From Tsukamurella ocularis (GTDB lineage: Bacteria; Actinomycetota; Actinomycetes; Mycobacteriales; Mycobacteriaceae): a DNA stretch of 64,000 nt. The notes under the pieces are model-generated. The model worked only from the letters and a program-made list of their open reading frames with translations, was not told where the DNA came from and did no database searches. Positions 1 to 9,164 of this stretch are shown piece after piece; positions within the stretch are counted from its first letter, which is position 1; every line of letters starts with the position of its first letter. Both the position numbers and the translations under genes were made by a program. Where the stretch lies: positions 868,001 to 932,000 of the forward strand of contig NZ_JANUCJ010000003.1 of assembly GCF_024807615.1 (NCBI RefSeq). The letters run 5' to 3'.

Positions 1-1104
1 GAGTGTCGCCCGGCTCGACCCACTCACCAGCAGGCACGCCAGGGGCACAGCGACGACGAGCGGCATCGTCACCAGCAACGCCGCGGACGGGGTCCCGAAC
101 CGGCGGTGCGTGCGGCCCACCACGGGGAGGACCCCCTCCCGTCCCATCGCGAAGAGGGTGCGTGAGAGCGCAGTGACGGAGCCCAGGACGCAGGCGAACC
201 AGGAGGCGGCGATCCCCGCCTCCATCAGCGCCGCGAGGACCGACGATCCGCCGCCGATCCGATCCGGGAGGGTCAACACGATCCGCAGTGAGTCCGTGCC
301 CAGGCGGGCGGAGTCGGGCAGCTGCAACGCCGCGGCGAACAGGTACAGCACCCCGACCACGATCGGAGTCCATCGGATCGCCCGGGTGACCGTGACGAGT
401 GGGTGCCGGGCCTCGCGTGCAACGGTGCCGGCGCTCTCGAAGCCGACGAAGGCCGTGATCGCGAGGAGCACGGCGAAGCCCGCCGCGCCCGGCGTGCCCG
501 ACGGTGCGCTCGGCGCGGCTCCGGCCGCCGCCCCGCCGCCGGCGACGAACGCCACGACGAGCACCGCGGAGGCCGCAAGGATGGCGAAGACCTCGATCGC
601 GAGCATGATGCGGGCCGAGAGTTGCACCCCGCGCAGCATCAGCAGCAGCGCTACGGCGCCGGCCGCGGCGGCCAGCGCGACGGTGGCGGGCATCCCCTGC
701 GGCACCCCGGCCCGGCCGAGGAGGGCGGCGAGGTAGCTCCCTGCCCCGATGAGACTCGCCATCGCCGCGGCCCCGTAGCCGACGAGCAGCGACCATCCGG
801 CGGCGAAGCCGGTCGGCGGCCCCAGTCCCTTGACGGTGTAGCTGTAGAGCCCGCTCACTGCGGCCATGCGCGTGGCGAACTGGCGGACGCAGTAGCCGAC
901 CGCGGCGATGAGGAGGGTCGCGACGACGAAGACCACGATGACCCCACGGCCGACCTCCGCCATCACCAGGGCGGGCAGAGTCACCATGACCGCCGACGGG
1001 GCGACTGCGGAGACGGACTGCGCGAGCACCTGGAGCTGCGAGAGGCAGCCGCGGGGCAGGCCCACCACGGGCGACCTCGCTCTGATCCCCGACGACTCCG
1101 CCAC
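1..1104 (-). CDS. APC-family amino acid/amine permease, C-terminus cut by window edge
   Basis: Inner-membrane transporter of the amino acid-polyamine-organocation superfamily. The frame stays open from a GTG at 1104 to base 1, giving 368 residues of N-terminal sequence with repeated hydrophobic helices and the usual first-helix region (residues 20-60, rich in A, V, S, P), followed by a Gly/Ala-rich loop around GLYSYTVKGLG. A GGAG lies about 12 bases before the GTG. It is divergent from an aldehyde dehydrogenase/permease/amine oxidase operon, so import of an amine or amino acid for that pathway is a reasonable inference. The substrate cannot be read from the sequence. Plus-strand frames over this stretch are antisense shadows. 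Confidence 0.8.
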   Translation of the reverse strand, partial: MAESSGIRARSPVVGLPRGCLSQLQVLAQSVSAVAPSAVMVTLPALVMAEVGRGVIVVFVVATLLIAAVGYCVRQFATRMAAVSGLYSYTVKGLGPPTGFAAGWSLLVGYGAAAMASLIGAGSYLAALLGRAGVPQGMPATVALAAAAGAVALLLMLRGVQLSARIMLAIEVFAILAASAVLVVAFVAGGGAAAGAAPSAPSGTPGAAGFAVLLAITAFVGFESAGTVAREARHPLVTVTRAIRWTPIVVGVLYLFAAALQLPDSARLGTDSLRIVLTLPDRIGGGSSVLAALMEAGIAASWFACVLGSVTALSRTLFAMGREGVLPVVGRTHRRFGTPSAALLVTMPLVVAVPLACLLVSGSSRATL

Positions 1105-1479
1105 GTCACACCTGCTCTCCAGAATCCTGCGTGCACGCTAACCGACGGGAGACGCTCCCGCGTCGAATCCCGATGAACTTCTTCGGGTCTCGAATGAGAA
1201 TCCGGCGGCCCTTCGTCCGCGTCCGGCGCGCCGCCGGACCACCCGGACCGGCGTGACGTGGCCCGATGCGCGCGACTCGAATGAGAATCGCCCCGCCGCG
1301 TCGTTCCGGTTCGAATGAGAATGCGCCGCAGTCGGATTCCCACCCGCGAAAACGAGTGACACGCGCCACATTCCGTGCCTATGGTGGGTTCCAGTGCGAG
1401 GTCGCGAAGGAGCGACAAGTGAGGCCACAGCGCCTGCCCTGCACCATCTTTCGTTCTTCGTATCCCGAGAGGATCCACC
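1105..1479. promoter_or_regulatory. Divergent control region of the amine-catabolism genes
   Basis: The 375 bases between the divergent permease and aldehyde dehydrogenase genes hold no convincing gene. They contain three direct copies of TCGAATGAGAAT at 1190-1201, 1277-1288 and 1311-1322, plus a weaker relative near 1163. A possible promoter for the rightward operon is GTGACA (1356-1361), an 18-base spacer, then TATGGT (1380-1385). The three copies sit upstream of that promoter, as expected for activator or repressor sites; the cognate regulator is unknown. Confidence 0.5.
1190..1322 (+). repeat. Three direct copies of TCGAATGAGAAT
   Basis: Copies lie at 1190-1201, 1277-1288 and 1311-1322, all in the same orientation and identical over 12 bases. 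The last two are 34 bases apart, about three helical turns; the first is 87 bases away. An 11-base match (CGAATGAGAAT) also occurs on the minus strand at 56214-56224 between the ESX locus and the ROK regulator. Confidence 0.7.
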
Positions 1480-2985
1480 ATGACCGCTGCCGTGCAACTT
1501 CCCACCGGACTGGCCCCCGAGGTCATCGACTTCCTCGCCCGGTCGAAGCAGATGTTCATCGACGGGGCGTGGACCGACGCCGCCTCGGGGCGGGTCTTCG
1601 AGACCGTCGACCCGGCCACCGGGCAGGTGCTCACGACGGTGCCGCACGCCGGGCCGGAGGACGTGGAGCGGGCCGTCAGGGCGGCCCGTCGCGCCTTCGA
1701 GGACGGCCCGTGGCGCGGGATCACGCCGGCCGAGCGGCAGCAGATCATCTGGCGGATCGGCGAGGGCATCGCGGCCCGGGCGGAGCAGTTCGCCCAGCTC
1801 GAGTCGCTCGACAACGGCAAGTCGGTGGCGGTGGCGCAGGCCGTCGACGTCACCTGGGCGGCCGAGATCTTCTACTACTACGCCGGCTGGGCCACGAAGA
1901 TCGAGGGCCGCACGATCCCGGTGTCTGTGCCGTGGGCACCCGGGGCCCGTTTCCACGCCTTCACGCAGCGCGAGGCCGTGGGGGTCTGCGCGCAGATCAT
2001 CCCCTGGAACTTTCCGCTGGTGATGGCCGCGTTCAAGGTCGCGCCGGCGCTGGCCTGCGGGAACACCACGATCCTCAAGCCCGCGGAGCAGACCCCGCTG
2101 ACCGCGATCCTGCTCGCCGAGGTGCTCGCGGAGGCCGGAGTGCCGGCCGGCGTCTTCAACCTGATCACCGGCTTCGGCGATGTCGGCGCCTCCCTCGCCG
2201 AGCACGAGGACGTCGACAAGGTGGCCTTCACCGGCTCCACCGAGGTCGGCAAGAAGATCGTGCACGCCGCAGCGGGCAACCTGAAGAAGGTCTCGCTCGA
2301 GCTGGGCGGCAAGAGCCCGCAGGTGATCTTCGCCGACGCCGACCTCGAGGCCGCGATCCCCGGCGTCGCCAGCGGCTTCCTGTTCAACCACGGCCAGGCG
2401 TGCACCGCCGGCACCCGTATCCTCGTCGAGGACGCCGTCTTCGACGACTTCACCGCCGGTCTTGCGGAGTTCGCGGCGTCGCAGAAGATCGGGCCGGGCC
2501 TCGATCCGTCGAACGACATCGGCCCGCTCATCTCGCAGGAGCAGCTGTCCAAGGTCACGGGCTACATCGACGCCGGGATCGCCGACGGCGCCCGCGCCCT
2601 CTCGGGCGGGAAGCGGCACGGGGACAGCGGCTTCTACGTCGAGCCCACCCTGCTGGTGGACGTGACGAGAGACTTCAGCGTGTACCAGGAGGAGATCTTC
2701 GGACCGGTCGCCGTGGCCGTGCCCTTCGATCCCGCCGCGGGCGTCCGCGCCGCGGCGAACGACACCCCGTACGGTCTGGCAGCGAGCGTCTGGACCCGCG
2801 ACGTCTCGAAGGCGCACACGATCGCCTCGCAGATCAAGGCCGGCACCGTCTGGATTAACTGCCACAACGCCTTCGACACCGCGCTGCCCTTCGGCGGTTA
2901 CAAGCAGTCCGGATGGGGCCGCGAGCTCGGCGAGGGCGCGATCGCGGAATACACGCAGGGCAAGTCCGTCAACATCGCTCTGTAG
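1480..2985 (+). CDS. NAD(P)-dependent aldehyde dehydrogenase (phenylacetaldehyde-type)
   Basis: Class 1/2 aldehyde dehydrogenase, 501 aa, full family length, cytoplasmic. Visible hallmarks are the PWNFP motif with Asn177, the cofactor segment FTGSTEVGK, the general base Glu274 in LELGGKSP and the catalytic nucleophile Cys308 in GQACTAG. AGAGGA lies before the ATG. It heads an operon with an APC permease (9-base gap) and a copper amine oxidase. In that setting it should oxidise the aldehyde released by the oxidase (for example phenylacetaldehyde from phenethylamine, or the tyramine product) to the carboxylic acid. The reaction class is secure; the exact aldehyde is inferred from the neighbours. 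Confidence 0.93.
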   Translation: MTAAVQLPTGLAPEVIDFLARSKQMFIDGAWTDAASGRVFETVDPATGQVLTTVPHAGPEDVERAVRAARRAFEDGPWRGITPAERQQIIWRIGEGIAARAEQFAQLESLDNGKSVAVAQAVDVTWAAEIFYYYAGWATKIEGRTIPVSVPWAPGARFHAFTQREAVGVCAQIIPWNFPLVMAAFKVAPALACGNTTILKPAEQTPLTAILLAEVLAEAGVPAGVFNLITGFGDVGASLAEHEDVDKVAFTGSTEVGKKIVHAAAGNLKKVSLELGGKSPQVIFADADLEAAIPGVASGFLFNHGQACTAGTRILVEDAVFDDFTAGLAEFAASQKIGPGLDPSNDIGPLISQEQLSKVTGYIDAGIADGARALSGGKRHGDSGFYVEPTLLVDVTRDFSVYQEEIFGPVAVAVPFDPAAGVRAAANDTPYGLAASVWTRDVSKAHTIASQIKAGTVWINCHNAFDTALPFGGYKQSGWGRELGEGAIAEYTQGKSVNIAL

Positions 2986-2994
2986 GGATCCGCC

Positions 2995-4461
2995 ATGTCC
3001 ACCTCCTCCGCCGCCCCGCACCGCCTCTCCGGCGGGCTGGGGCCCGGTGCCATCGTCTTCATGGTCGTCGCGGCCGCCGCGCCGCTGACCGTGATCGCCG
3101 GGACGGTGCCCCTGGGCATCTCCGCCGGCAACGGCGCCGCCTATCCCGCGTCCTACGTCGTGTGCACGGTGATCCTGCTGTTCTTCGCCGTAGGCTTCAC
3201 CGCGATGTCGCGGCGGGTGCCCGGCGCGGGCGCCTTCTACACGTACATCACACACGGGCTGGGACGGCACGTCGGCCTCGGCGCCGCCTTCCTCGCGCTG
3301 CTCACGTACAGCGCGGTGCAGGGCGCCGTGTACGGCTACATCGGGGCGGCGATCGACACCTTCGTCGCGGGCCACGGCGGACCGTCGGTGCCCTGGTACG
3401 TGTGGTCGCTCGCGATGATGGCCGTGGTCGGCCTCCTCGGCTACCGGCACATCGACCTGTCCGGCAAGGTGCTCGGCGTCCTGCTGATCTGCGAGGTCGG
3501 GATCGTGCTCGCGATCGACGCGGCGGTGCTGGTCACCGGCGGCGCGTCCGGGCCGTCGACGGCGGCCCTCCGTCCGGCCGAGTTCCTCTCCGGCGCCCCC
3601 GGTGTCGCGCTGATCTTCGCCGTCGCCGGGTACATCGGCTTCGAGGCGACGGCGGTCTTCCGCGACGAGGCGCGCGACCCCGAGCGCACCATCCCCCGCG
3701 CGACCTACCTGGCGCTGCTGGTGATCGGCGGCTTCTACGCCCTCTCCAGTTGGTCGGTCGTGACCGCCTGGGGCGACGACGGTGCCGTCGCGCTCGCCGG
3801 GGCGAACCCCGAGGGCATGGTGGTGGACACGGCCGTGCGGTACCTCGGCGCGACGGCCGGCGACCTCGTCGAGGTGCTCCTCATCACCAGCCTGTTCGCC
3901 GCGCTGCTGTCCTTCCACAACGTGCTGGCCCGGTACATCTTCTCGCTCGGCAACAGCGCCGCGCTACCGGCGCGGTGCGGCCGCTCGCACGTGCGGCACT
4001 CCTCGCCCTACGTCGCGTCGGTGGTGCAGACGGTGTCGGCGCTGGTCCTGGTCATGGTCTCCGCGGCGGCGGGCCTCGATCCGGTGACCGAGGTCTTCGC
4101 CTGGTTCGCCGGGATCGCCTCGGTCGGCGTCGTGGCGCTGATGACGCTCACGTCGGTGGCCGTGCTCGTCTACTTCCGGCGGGACGGATCCGATTCCCGC
4201 CGCTGGAACACCCGGATCGCGCCCGTCCTCGGCCTCGCGGGACTGACGGTGCTGCTGGCCATGACCGTGGCCAACATGCCGCTCCTGGTGGGCGGCTCGC
4301 GTCCCCTCGCCGTCGTCGTGGGCGCGCTTCTGGCGGCCGTCTTCCTCGGCGGCGTCGCCCTGGCGCTGCTGCGTCCCGCAGCGGCCCGTCCCCGCCCCTC
4401 CCCGCCATCCGGCGGAACAGCAACCACCCCTGAAGAACCCGAGAAGGAGATCGCACGATGA
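2995..4461 (+). CDS. APC-family permease, probable amine/amino acid importer
   Basis: Integral membrane protein of 488 aa with about 12 hydrophobic helices. The first helix begins at GPGAIVFMVVAAAAPL, matching the APC-superfamily start in which a glycine-rich break binds the substrate. The C-terminal 40 residues are Pro/Arg-rich and probably cytoplasmic. The gene starts 9 bases after the aldehyde dehydrogenase, and its stop overlaps the amine oxidase start (ATGA), so the three are translationally coupled. Its likely job is uptake of the primary amine degraded by the operon. A second APC permease lies divergently at the left edge of the window. Confidence 0.88.
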   Translation: MSTSSAAPHRLSGGLGPGAIVFMVVAAAAPLTVIAGTVPLGISAGNGAAYPASYVVCTVILLFFAVGFTAMSRRVPGAGAFYTYITHGLGRHVGLGAAFLALLTYSAVQGAVYGYIGAAIDTFVAGHGGPSVPWYVWSLAMMAVVGLLGYRHIDLSGKVLGVLLICEVGIVLAIDAAVLVTGGASGPSTAALRPAEFLSGAPGVALIFAVAGYIGFEATAVFRDEARDPERTIPRATYLALLVIGGFYALSSWSVVTAWGDDGAVALAGANPEGMVVDTAVRYLGATAGDLVEVLLITSLFAALLSFHNVLARYIFSLGNSAALPARCGRSHVRHSSPYVASVVQTVSALVLVMVSAAAGLDPVTEVFAWFAGIASVGVVALMTLTSVAVLVYFRRDGSDSRRWNTRIAPVLGLAGLTVLLAMTVANMPLLVGGSRPLAVVVGALLAAVFLGGVALALLRPAAARPRPSPPSGGTATTPEEPEKEIAR

Positions 4462-6419
4462 GCACCACACTCGACCCCGCGGACACCGGCGTATCGACGG
4501 CCGCGATCCCGGTCACGCACCCCCTGGTCCCGTTGCAGGCGCACGAGATCCGCACCGCCAAGCAGGTCCTCGGCGCGGCCGGGCTCCTCGGCGACGCCGT
4601 CCGGTTCGTCTACGTCGGTCTGGAGGAGCCGCACAAGCAGGTGGTCCTGTCCTTCACCCCCGGCGATCCGATCGAGCGCCGCGCCCGGGTGATGCTGCTC
4701 GACCGGGCCACCGGCGCCGGCTCGGACCACGTCGTCTCCATCACCGGACGCACCGTCGTCGGCTCGACGCAGCTGGATTCCCGCACGCAGGGACAGGTCC
4801 CGATCATCGACGAGGAGTTCGAGGACATCGAGAAGTACCTCCTCGACAGCGCGGACTGGCTCGCCGCGATGAGCAAGCGCGGCATCGAGCCCGCCAAGGT
4901 CCGCGCGGTCCCCCTCTCGGCCGGCGTCTTCGGCCACGAGGACGAGGTGGGCCACCGGCTGTGCCGGGTGCTCGCCTTCCACCAGGACGACGGTGCCGAC
5001 CTGCCCTGGGCGCACCCCATCGACGGCGTGGTCGCCTACGTCGACCTCACCGAGGGCCGGGTGACGAAGGTGATCGACGAGATCGAGCTGCCCGTGCCCG
5101 CCGACCGCGGCGAGTGGAACGCGGCCCCGCACGGCACGCCGACGCCCCGCACCGATCTCAAGCCGATCGAGATCACCCAACCCGAGGGCCCGAGCTACCG
5201 CATCGACGGCAACGAGATCACCTGGGCCGATTGGAAGTTCCGGTTCGGATTCGACGTCCGCGAGGGCCTGACCCTGCACACGATCTCGGTCGCCGACGGC
5301 GGCGTGGAACGGCCCGTCGTGTACCGCGCATCGATCGCCGAGATGGTGGTCCCCTATGCCGACCCGTCGCCGGTGCGCTACTGGCAGAACTACTTCGACC
5401 AGGGCGAGTACCTGTTCGGCCGGTACACCAACGCGCTGGAGCTGGGTTGCGACTGCCTGGGGGAGATCCAGTACTTCGACGCCGTCATCGCCGACGAACA
5501 GGGCGAGCCGCGCGTGATGAAGAACGCGATCTGCATGCACGAGGAGGACTTTGGCGTGCTGTGGAAGCACACTGACATGTTCAACGGCATGGCCGAGACC
5601 CGGCGTTCGCGGCGCCTCGTGATCTCCTTCTTCCTCACCATCGGCAACTACGACTACGGCTTCTACTGGTACCTGTACCTGGACGGCACCATCGAGCTGG
5701 AGGCCAAGGCCACGGGCATCGTCTTCAGCTCCGCGTATCGCGGCCCCGAGGGCTTCTCCACCGAGATGGCGCCGGGCCTAGGTGCCCCCTTCCACCAGCA
5801 CATGTTCTCCGCCCGCCTCGACATGGCTGTGGACGGCACCACCAACACGGTGACCGAGGTGGATGCCGTACGCGTGCCGATGGGGCCGGAGAACCCGTGG
5901 GGCAACGCCTTCCGGCAGCAGAAGACGGTGCTCGCCACCGAGGCCGCGGGCGCCCGCCTCGCGGACAATCTCAAAGCCCGCGTGTGGCACGTGACGAACC
6001 CGAACAAGAAGAACTACCTGGGCCAGGAGGTGGGCTACGCGCTCCACCCCGAGGGGCAGCCGGCGCTGCTGGCGGACCCGTCGAGCTCGATCGCGGCGCG
6101 CGCGGCCTTCGCGACCAAGCACCTGTGGGTGACCCGCTACGACGAGGCGCAGCGCTACCCGTCCGGCGATTACGTGAACCAGAACCCCGGCGATGCGGGC
6201 CTGCCGTCGTACATCGCGGGGAACCGGCCGCTCGAGGGCGAGGACGTGGTCCTCTGGCACACCTTCGGGCTGACCCACTTCCCGCGGCCCGAAGACTGGC
6301 CCGTGATGCCGGTGGACTACGCCGGTTTCAAGCTCAAGCCGGTCGGCTTCTTCGACCGCAACCCCGCACTCGACGTGCCGTCGGGGCCGAAGAAGTCGCA
6401 CTGCTGCAGCGGCGATTGA
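4458..6419 (+). CDS. Copper-containing primary-amine oxidase (TPQ enzyme)
   Basis: 653 aa; deaminates primary amines to aldehyde, ammonia and hydrogen peroxide using copper and self-made topaquinone. The cofactor motif T-x-x-N-Y-D-Y is present, with Tyr398 the topaquinone precursor. The catalytic base is Asp314 (YFDQGEY). Copper ligands are His446 and His448 (HQH) and His607 (LTHFPRP). Length and motifs match the Arthrobacter globiformis phenylethylamine oxidase family. The protein ends in a Cys-Cys-containing tail (SHCCSGD) and has no signal peptide, so it is probably cytoplasmic. The start overlaps the permease stop. The dehydrogenase in the same operon would remove the aldehyde product. 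Phenethylamine or tyramine is the likely substrate, by family. Confidence 0.95.
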   Translation: MSTTLDPADTGVSTAAIPVTHPLVPLQAHEIRTAKQVLGAAGLLGDAVRFVYVGLEEPHKQVVLSFTPGDPIERRARVMLLDRATGAGSDHVVSITGRTVVGSTQLDSRTQGQVPIIDEEFEDIEKYLLDSADWLAAMSKRGIEPAKVRAVPLSAGVFGHEDEVGHRLCRVLAFHQDDGADLPWAHPIDGVVAYVDLTEGRVTKVIDEIELPVPADRGEWNAAPHGTPTPRTDLKPIEITQPEGPSYRIDGNEITWADWKFRFGFDVREGLTLHTISVADGGVERPVVYRASIAEMVVPYADPSPVRYWQNYFDQGEYLFGRYTNALELGCDCLGEIQYFDAVIADEQGEPRVMKNAICMHEEDFGVLWKHTDMFNGMAETRRSRRLVISFFLTIGNYDYGFYWYLYLDGTIELEAKATGIVFSSAYRGPEGFSTEMAPGLGAPFHQHMFSARLDMAVDGTTNTVTEVDAVRVPMGPENPWGNAFRQQKTVLATEAAGARLADNLKARVWHVTNPNKKNYLGQEVGYALHPEGQPALLADPSSSIAARAAFATKHLWVTRYDEAQRYPSGDYVNQNPGDAGLPSYIAGNRPLEGEDVVLWHTFGLTHFPRPEDWPVMPVDYAGFKLKPVGFFDRNPALDVPSGPKKSHCCSGD

Positions 6420-6432
6420 TCGCGAGAACAGG

Positions 6433-6480
6433 CGAATCCGGCCCTACGAGCCGCGGAGCGGACTCATGGGGCCGGATTCG
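6433..6480. terminator. Bidirectional hairpin after amine oxidase
   Basis: CGAATCCGGCCC (6433-6444) pairs perfectly over 12 bases with GGGCCGGATTCG (6469-6480), with a 24-base loop. It lies between the stop of the amine oxidase and the stop of the convergent small gene, a position typical of a shared terminator. There is no long T-tract. Confidence 0.6.
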
Positions 6481-6501
6481 GCGCTTTCTCGATGGTGCGC
6501 G

Positions 6502-6852
6502 TCAGTTCCCGTCGGGCGATGCCGGGTCGTCGCCCGAGGGCTGCCCCGCCACCGGCTCGGTGAGGGTGGGCGGCTCCGCGGTCGCGACCGGAGCCGTCGG
6601 TCCTGCGCTCGCGGACCGCGCTGCGTGTGCGGCGGACCCGTCGGGCGGAGCCGCCGAGGCCTGTCGGGCCTCGTCGGCGACGGCGGCCTTGGCCGCTTGC
6701 CGCATCTCGAGGGCGTCGCTCACGGCGTCGCCGATCTCTCGTGCGACGTCGGCGACGGCGGTGGTGATGATCGTCGCGATCCGGCCGACGCGGATGGCCG
6801 TCGACTCGACAGCCTCCTGCGCCGCGTCCTTGCGCCGCTCCAGCTTGCCCAC
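6502..6852 (-). CDS. Small hypothetical protein, helical N-terminus with Ala/Pro-rich tail
   Basis: 116 aa with a GTG start preceded by AGGAGGG at good spacing, which is the main reason to accept it. Residues 1-65 are predicted helical and charged (KLERRKDAAQEAVESTA), with a hydrophobic stretch IATIITTAVADVA. Residues 65-116 are disordered, rich in Ala, Pro, Ser and acidic residues. No family recognised. It follows the desaturase gene on the same strand after 24 bases, so it could be a third member of that operon. Confidence 0.55.
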   Translation of the reverse strand: MGKLERRKDAAQEAVESTAIRVGRIATIITTAVADVAREIGDAVSDALEMRQAAKAAVADEARQASAAPPDGSAAHAARSASAGPTAPVATAEPPTLTEPVAGQPSGDDPASPDGN

Positions 6853-6876
6853 GTCCGCGCCCTCCTGCAGTCCGGC

Positions 6877-8049
6877 CTAGACCGACACCATCTCACGCTC
6901 TGCCGCGCGCTGCCAGCCCGCCTTGGCGAGGGCCTTCGACGCGGCGTCCGCGTGCCGGGCGCGCTCGATGGTCACGGCCAGGTCCGGCTCCTGCTTCGTC
7001 CAGCGGTTCGGCAGCGAGAGCTTCGCGATCTTCTTCCACGTCGAGCCGAGCTGGCCGCGGAGCGAGCCGGTGTTGTAGGGCAGGCCGAACTCCTCGCACG
7101 TCGCGCGGACCTCGGCGGCGATCTCCGGGTAGCGGTTGGCGGGGATGTCGGGGAACAGGTGGTGCTCGATCTGGAAGCTCAGGTTGCCGCTCATGATGTG
7201 GAACAGGCGGCCGCCGTCGATGTTCGCGGAGCCCAGCATCTGCCGGACGTACCACTCACCGCGCGTCTCGTCGGCCGTCTCCTCCTTGGTGAAGGTCTGC
7301 ACTCCCGACGGGAAGTGACCGCAGAAGATGATGGAGAAGGTCCACAGATTGCGGATCAGGTTCGCGGACATGTTGCCCAGGAAGGTCAGCGGGAACAGCG
7401 GGCCGGTGAGCGCCGGGAAGATGACGTAGTCCTTGAGGACCTGCTTGCCGGCCTTCTTCCGCATCCCGGCGACGAGCTCCTTGATGTCGCCCCACTTGCG
7501 CTCGCCCTTGACGATCCGTTCGGCCTCGAGGTCGTGCAGCATGACACCCCACTGGAAGAACACCATGAGCGCGCTCGCGTAAGCGAGGTTGCCCAGGTAG
7601 TAGGGGTTCCACTTCTGTTCGGGGGCCATGCGCAGGATGCCGTAGCCGATGTCGCGGTCCATGTCGAGGACGTTGGTGAACGTGTGGTGCAGGTAGTTGT
7701 GGCTGTGCTTCCACTGATCGGCGGGGCACACGGTGTCCCACTCGAACTCGCGGGAGTTCAGGCCCGGCTCGCGCATCCAGTCGTACTGGCCATGCATCAC
7801 GTTGTGGCCGATCTCCATGTTGTCGAGGATCTTCGACACGCCCAGGGAGCCCACGGCCAGCGGCCACAGCGGAGGCAGGTACATCATGGCGCGGCCCGCG
7901 ATCTCGAAGCCGCGCTGCGCGCGCACGATCTTGTAGATGTACTCGCGGTCCTTGGCACCCAGGTCGTTCACGACGCGGGTGCGGATGGCGTCGAAGCGTT
8001 CGCCGATGGCCTCGACCTGCTCGGCGGTGAGGGTGATGTGCTCGGTCAT
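6877..8049 (-). CDS. Membrane acyl-CoA/fatty acid desaturase (DesA3-like)
   Basis: 390 aa membrane di-iron desaturase. All three histidine boxes are present: H82-N-V-M-H86, H117-N-Y-L-H121-H122 and Q-I-E-H296-H297, with hydrophobic stretches between. GGGGAG precedes the ATG. It lies 27 bases behind a reductase with FAD/NAD and 2Fe-2S domains, the same pairing as mycobacterial desA3 (Rv3229c) and its reductase Rv3230c, which together make oleoyl from stearoyl chains. A delta-9 stearoyl desaturase is therefore the best call; the regioselectivity is inferred. Confidence 0.92.
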   Translation of the reverse strand: MTEHITLTAEQVEAIGERFDAIRTRVVNDLGAKDREYIYKIVRAQRGFEIAGRAMMYLPPLWPLAVGSLGVSKILDNMEIGHNVMHGQYDWMREPGLNSREFEWDTVCPADQWKHSHNYLHHTFTNVLDMDRDIGYGILRMAPEQKWNPYYLGNLAYASALMVFFQWGVMLHDLEAERIVKGERKWGDIKELVAGMRKKAGKQVLKDYVIFPALTGPLFPLTFLGNMSANLIRNLWTFSIIFCGHFPSGVQTFTKEETADETRGEWYVRQMLGSANIDGGRLFHIMSGNLSFQIEHHLFPDIPANRYPEIAAEVRATCEEFGLPYNTGSLRGQLGSTWKKIAKLSLPNRWTKQEPDLAVTIERARHADAASKALAKAGWQRAAEREMVSV

Positions 8050-8076
8050 GATGGACTCCCCTTCGAAGATGGTGGG

Positions 8077-9129
8077 CTACAGCGCGATCTCGACGTCGCC
8101 GACAGGCGCGCTGATGCAGAGCTGAATGTGCTGGTCGGGCTCGTCGTTCGTCTCGCCCGTGAGGATGTTCGTGGTGCAACCCGTCTTGCGGACCGCGGTG
8201 CAGGAGAAGCAGATGCCCATTCGGCAGCCGCTTTCGGGGAACAGGCCGGAGGCCTCGGCCTGATCGAGGATGCTGCGGCCGTCGTTGTCGACCTCGGTTC
8301 CGGCGTCGACGAAGCGCAGGGTGCCGGTCGCCTCGCCCGATGGCGCCGCCACCACGGGCGGGGTGAACTCCTCGACGCGGAGTTCGACGCCAGCGTCGGT
8401 GTACAGCTGTTTCGCGGTCTCGAGGAGCGCCGCCGGCCCGCAGGCGAAGCCGATGTCGCCGAGGTCCTCGAGGTGCTCGGGGCCGAGGTGGCGGCCGCCG
8501 GCGCGGGTGTACACGTAGGTCACCGAGACGTTCTGCCGGCGGGCGAGGCGGTCGAGCTCCTCGCGGTACGGGTTATCGGCGGAGTCGCGGCAGAAGTGCA
8601 GGACGTCGATCGCCCCGTCGTGCTCCTCGTCCACGAGCGTGCGCACGATCGAGAGTACGGGTGTGATGCCGCTGCCGCCACTGATGAGGCGGATCCGCCC
8701 GGGGCGGTCGCCGGGGGTTCCGGGCAGGGTGAAGGTGCCGGCGGCCGGGGTGAGCCCCAGCACGTCCCCGACCGCGAGGTTCTCGCGGAGGTGCTTGCTG
8801 ACATGGCCGTCGGCGTCCGCGGTCACGGTGAACTCGAGATCGCCGCCCTGGTGCTGCGAGCCGGCGGGGGAGAAGCAGCGAGTCTGCCGGACGCCGTCGA
8901 TCACGACGCTGACCTGGATGAACTGGCCTGCCTGGAAGCCCTCGAACTGGCGGGTGGGCGTCACACTGAAGGTCACGGTGCGGTCGCTGCGCCGGCTGAC
9001 GGCGGTGACGCGGCCACGGATGTCGGTCCAGGTGACCATCGGGTCGACGAGCTCGAGGTAGCGGTCCACCGCGTGGGGGGTCAACACCGCCTCGATGACG
9101 GATCCGGCGAATCGAGTGAAGCGGCTCAT
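8077..9129 (-). CDS. Ferredoxin-type reductase partner of the desaturase (Rv3230c-like)
   Basis: 350 aa oxidoreductase passing electrons from NAD(P)H to the desaturase. Order of parts: an N-terminal extension, a flavin-binding barrel with RCFSPAG, a nucleotide-binding domain with GGSGITPVLS, and a C-terminal plant-type 2Fe-2S ferredoxin domain with C-x4-C-x2-C (GCRMGICFSC) and a later Cys near the C-terminus (IQLCIS). I start at the ATG at 9129 (MSRFTRF), which has GGAGA upstream; the frame is open further, but that part covers the promoter. It is the first gene of the desaturase operon and divergent from a TetR regulator. Confidence 0.92.
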   Translation of the reverse strand: MSRFTRFAGSVIEAVLTPHAVDRYLELVDPMVTWTDIRGRVTAVSRRSDRTVTFSVTPTRQFEGFQAGQFIQVSVVIDGVRQTRCFSPAGSQHQGGDLEFTVTADADGHVSKHLRENLAVGDVLGLTPAAGTFTLPGTPGDRPGRIRLISGGSGITPVLSIVRTLVDEEHDGAIDVLHFCRDSADNPYREELDRLARRQNVSVTYVYTRAGGRHLGPEHLEDLGDIGFACGPAALLETAKQLYTDAGVELRVEEFTPPVVAAPSGEATGTLRFVDAGTEVDNDGRSILDQAEASGLFPESGCRMGICFSCTAVRKTGCTTNILTGETNDEPDQHIQLCISAPVGDVEIAL

Positions 9130-9148
9130 GGCTGTGTTTCTCCGTTCA

Positions 9149-9164
9149 GTGCACGCTTGTACAC
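9149..9164. promoter_or_regulatory. Candidate operator between reductase/desaturase operon and TetR gene
   Basis: GTGCACGCTTGTACAC is an imperfect palindrome of the form GTnACnnnnGTnCAC preceded by G. An overlapping dyad extends to GTATGCAC at 9169-9176. On the minus strand it lies just downstream of a possible promoter (TTGACG at 9194-9199 with a CATACT-like box near 9170). A regulator bound here would block the reductase/desaturase operon; the adjacent TetR protein is the obvious candidate. Confidence 0.5.

Noticed and set aside
1138-3918. 926-codon minus-strand frame
   Set aside because: Antisense to the aldehyde dehydrogenase and permease; no domain, biased composition.
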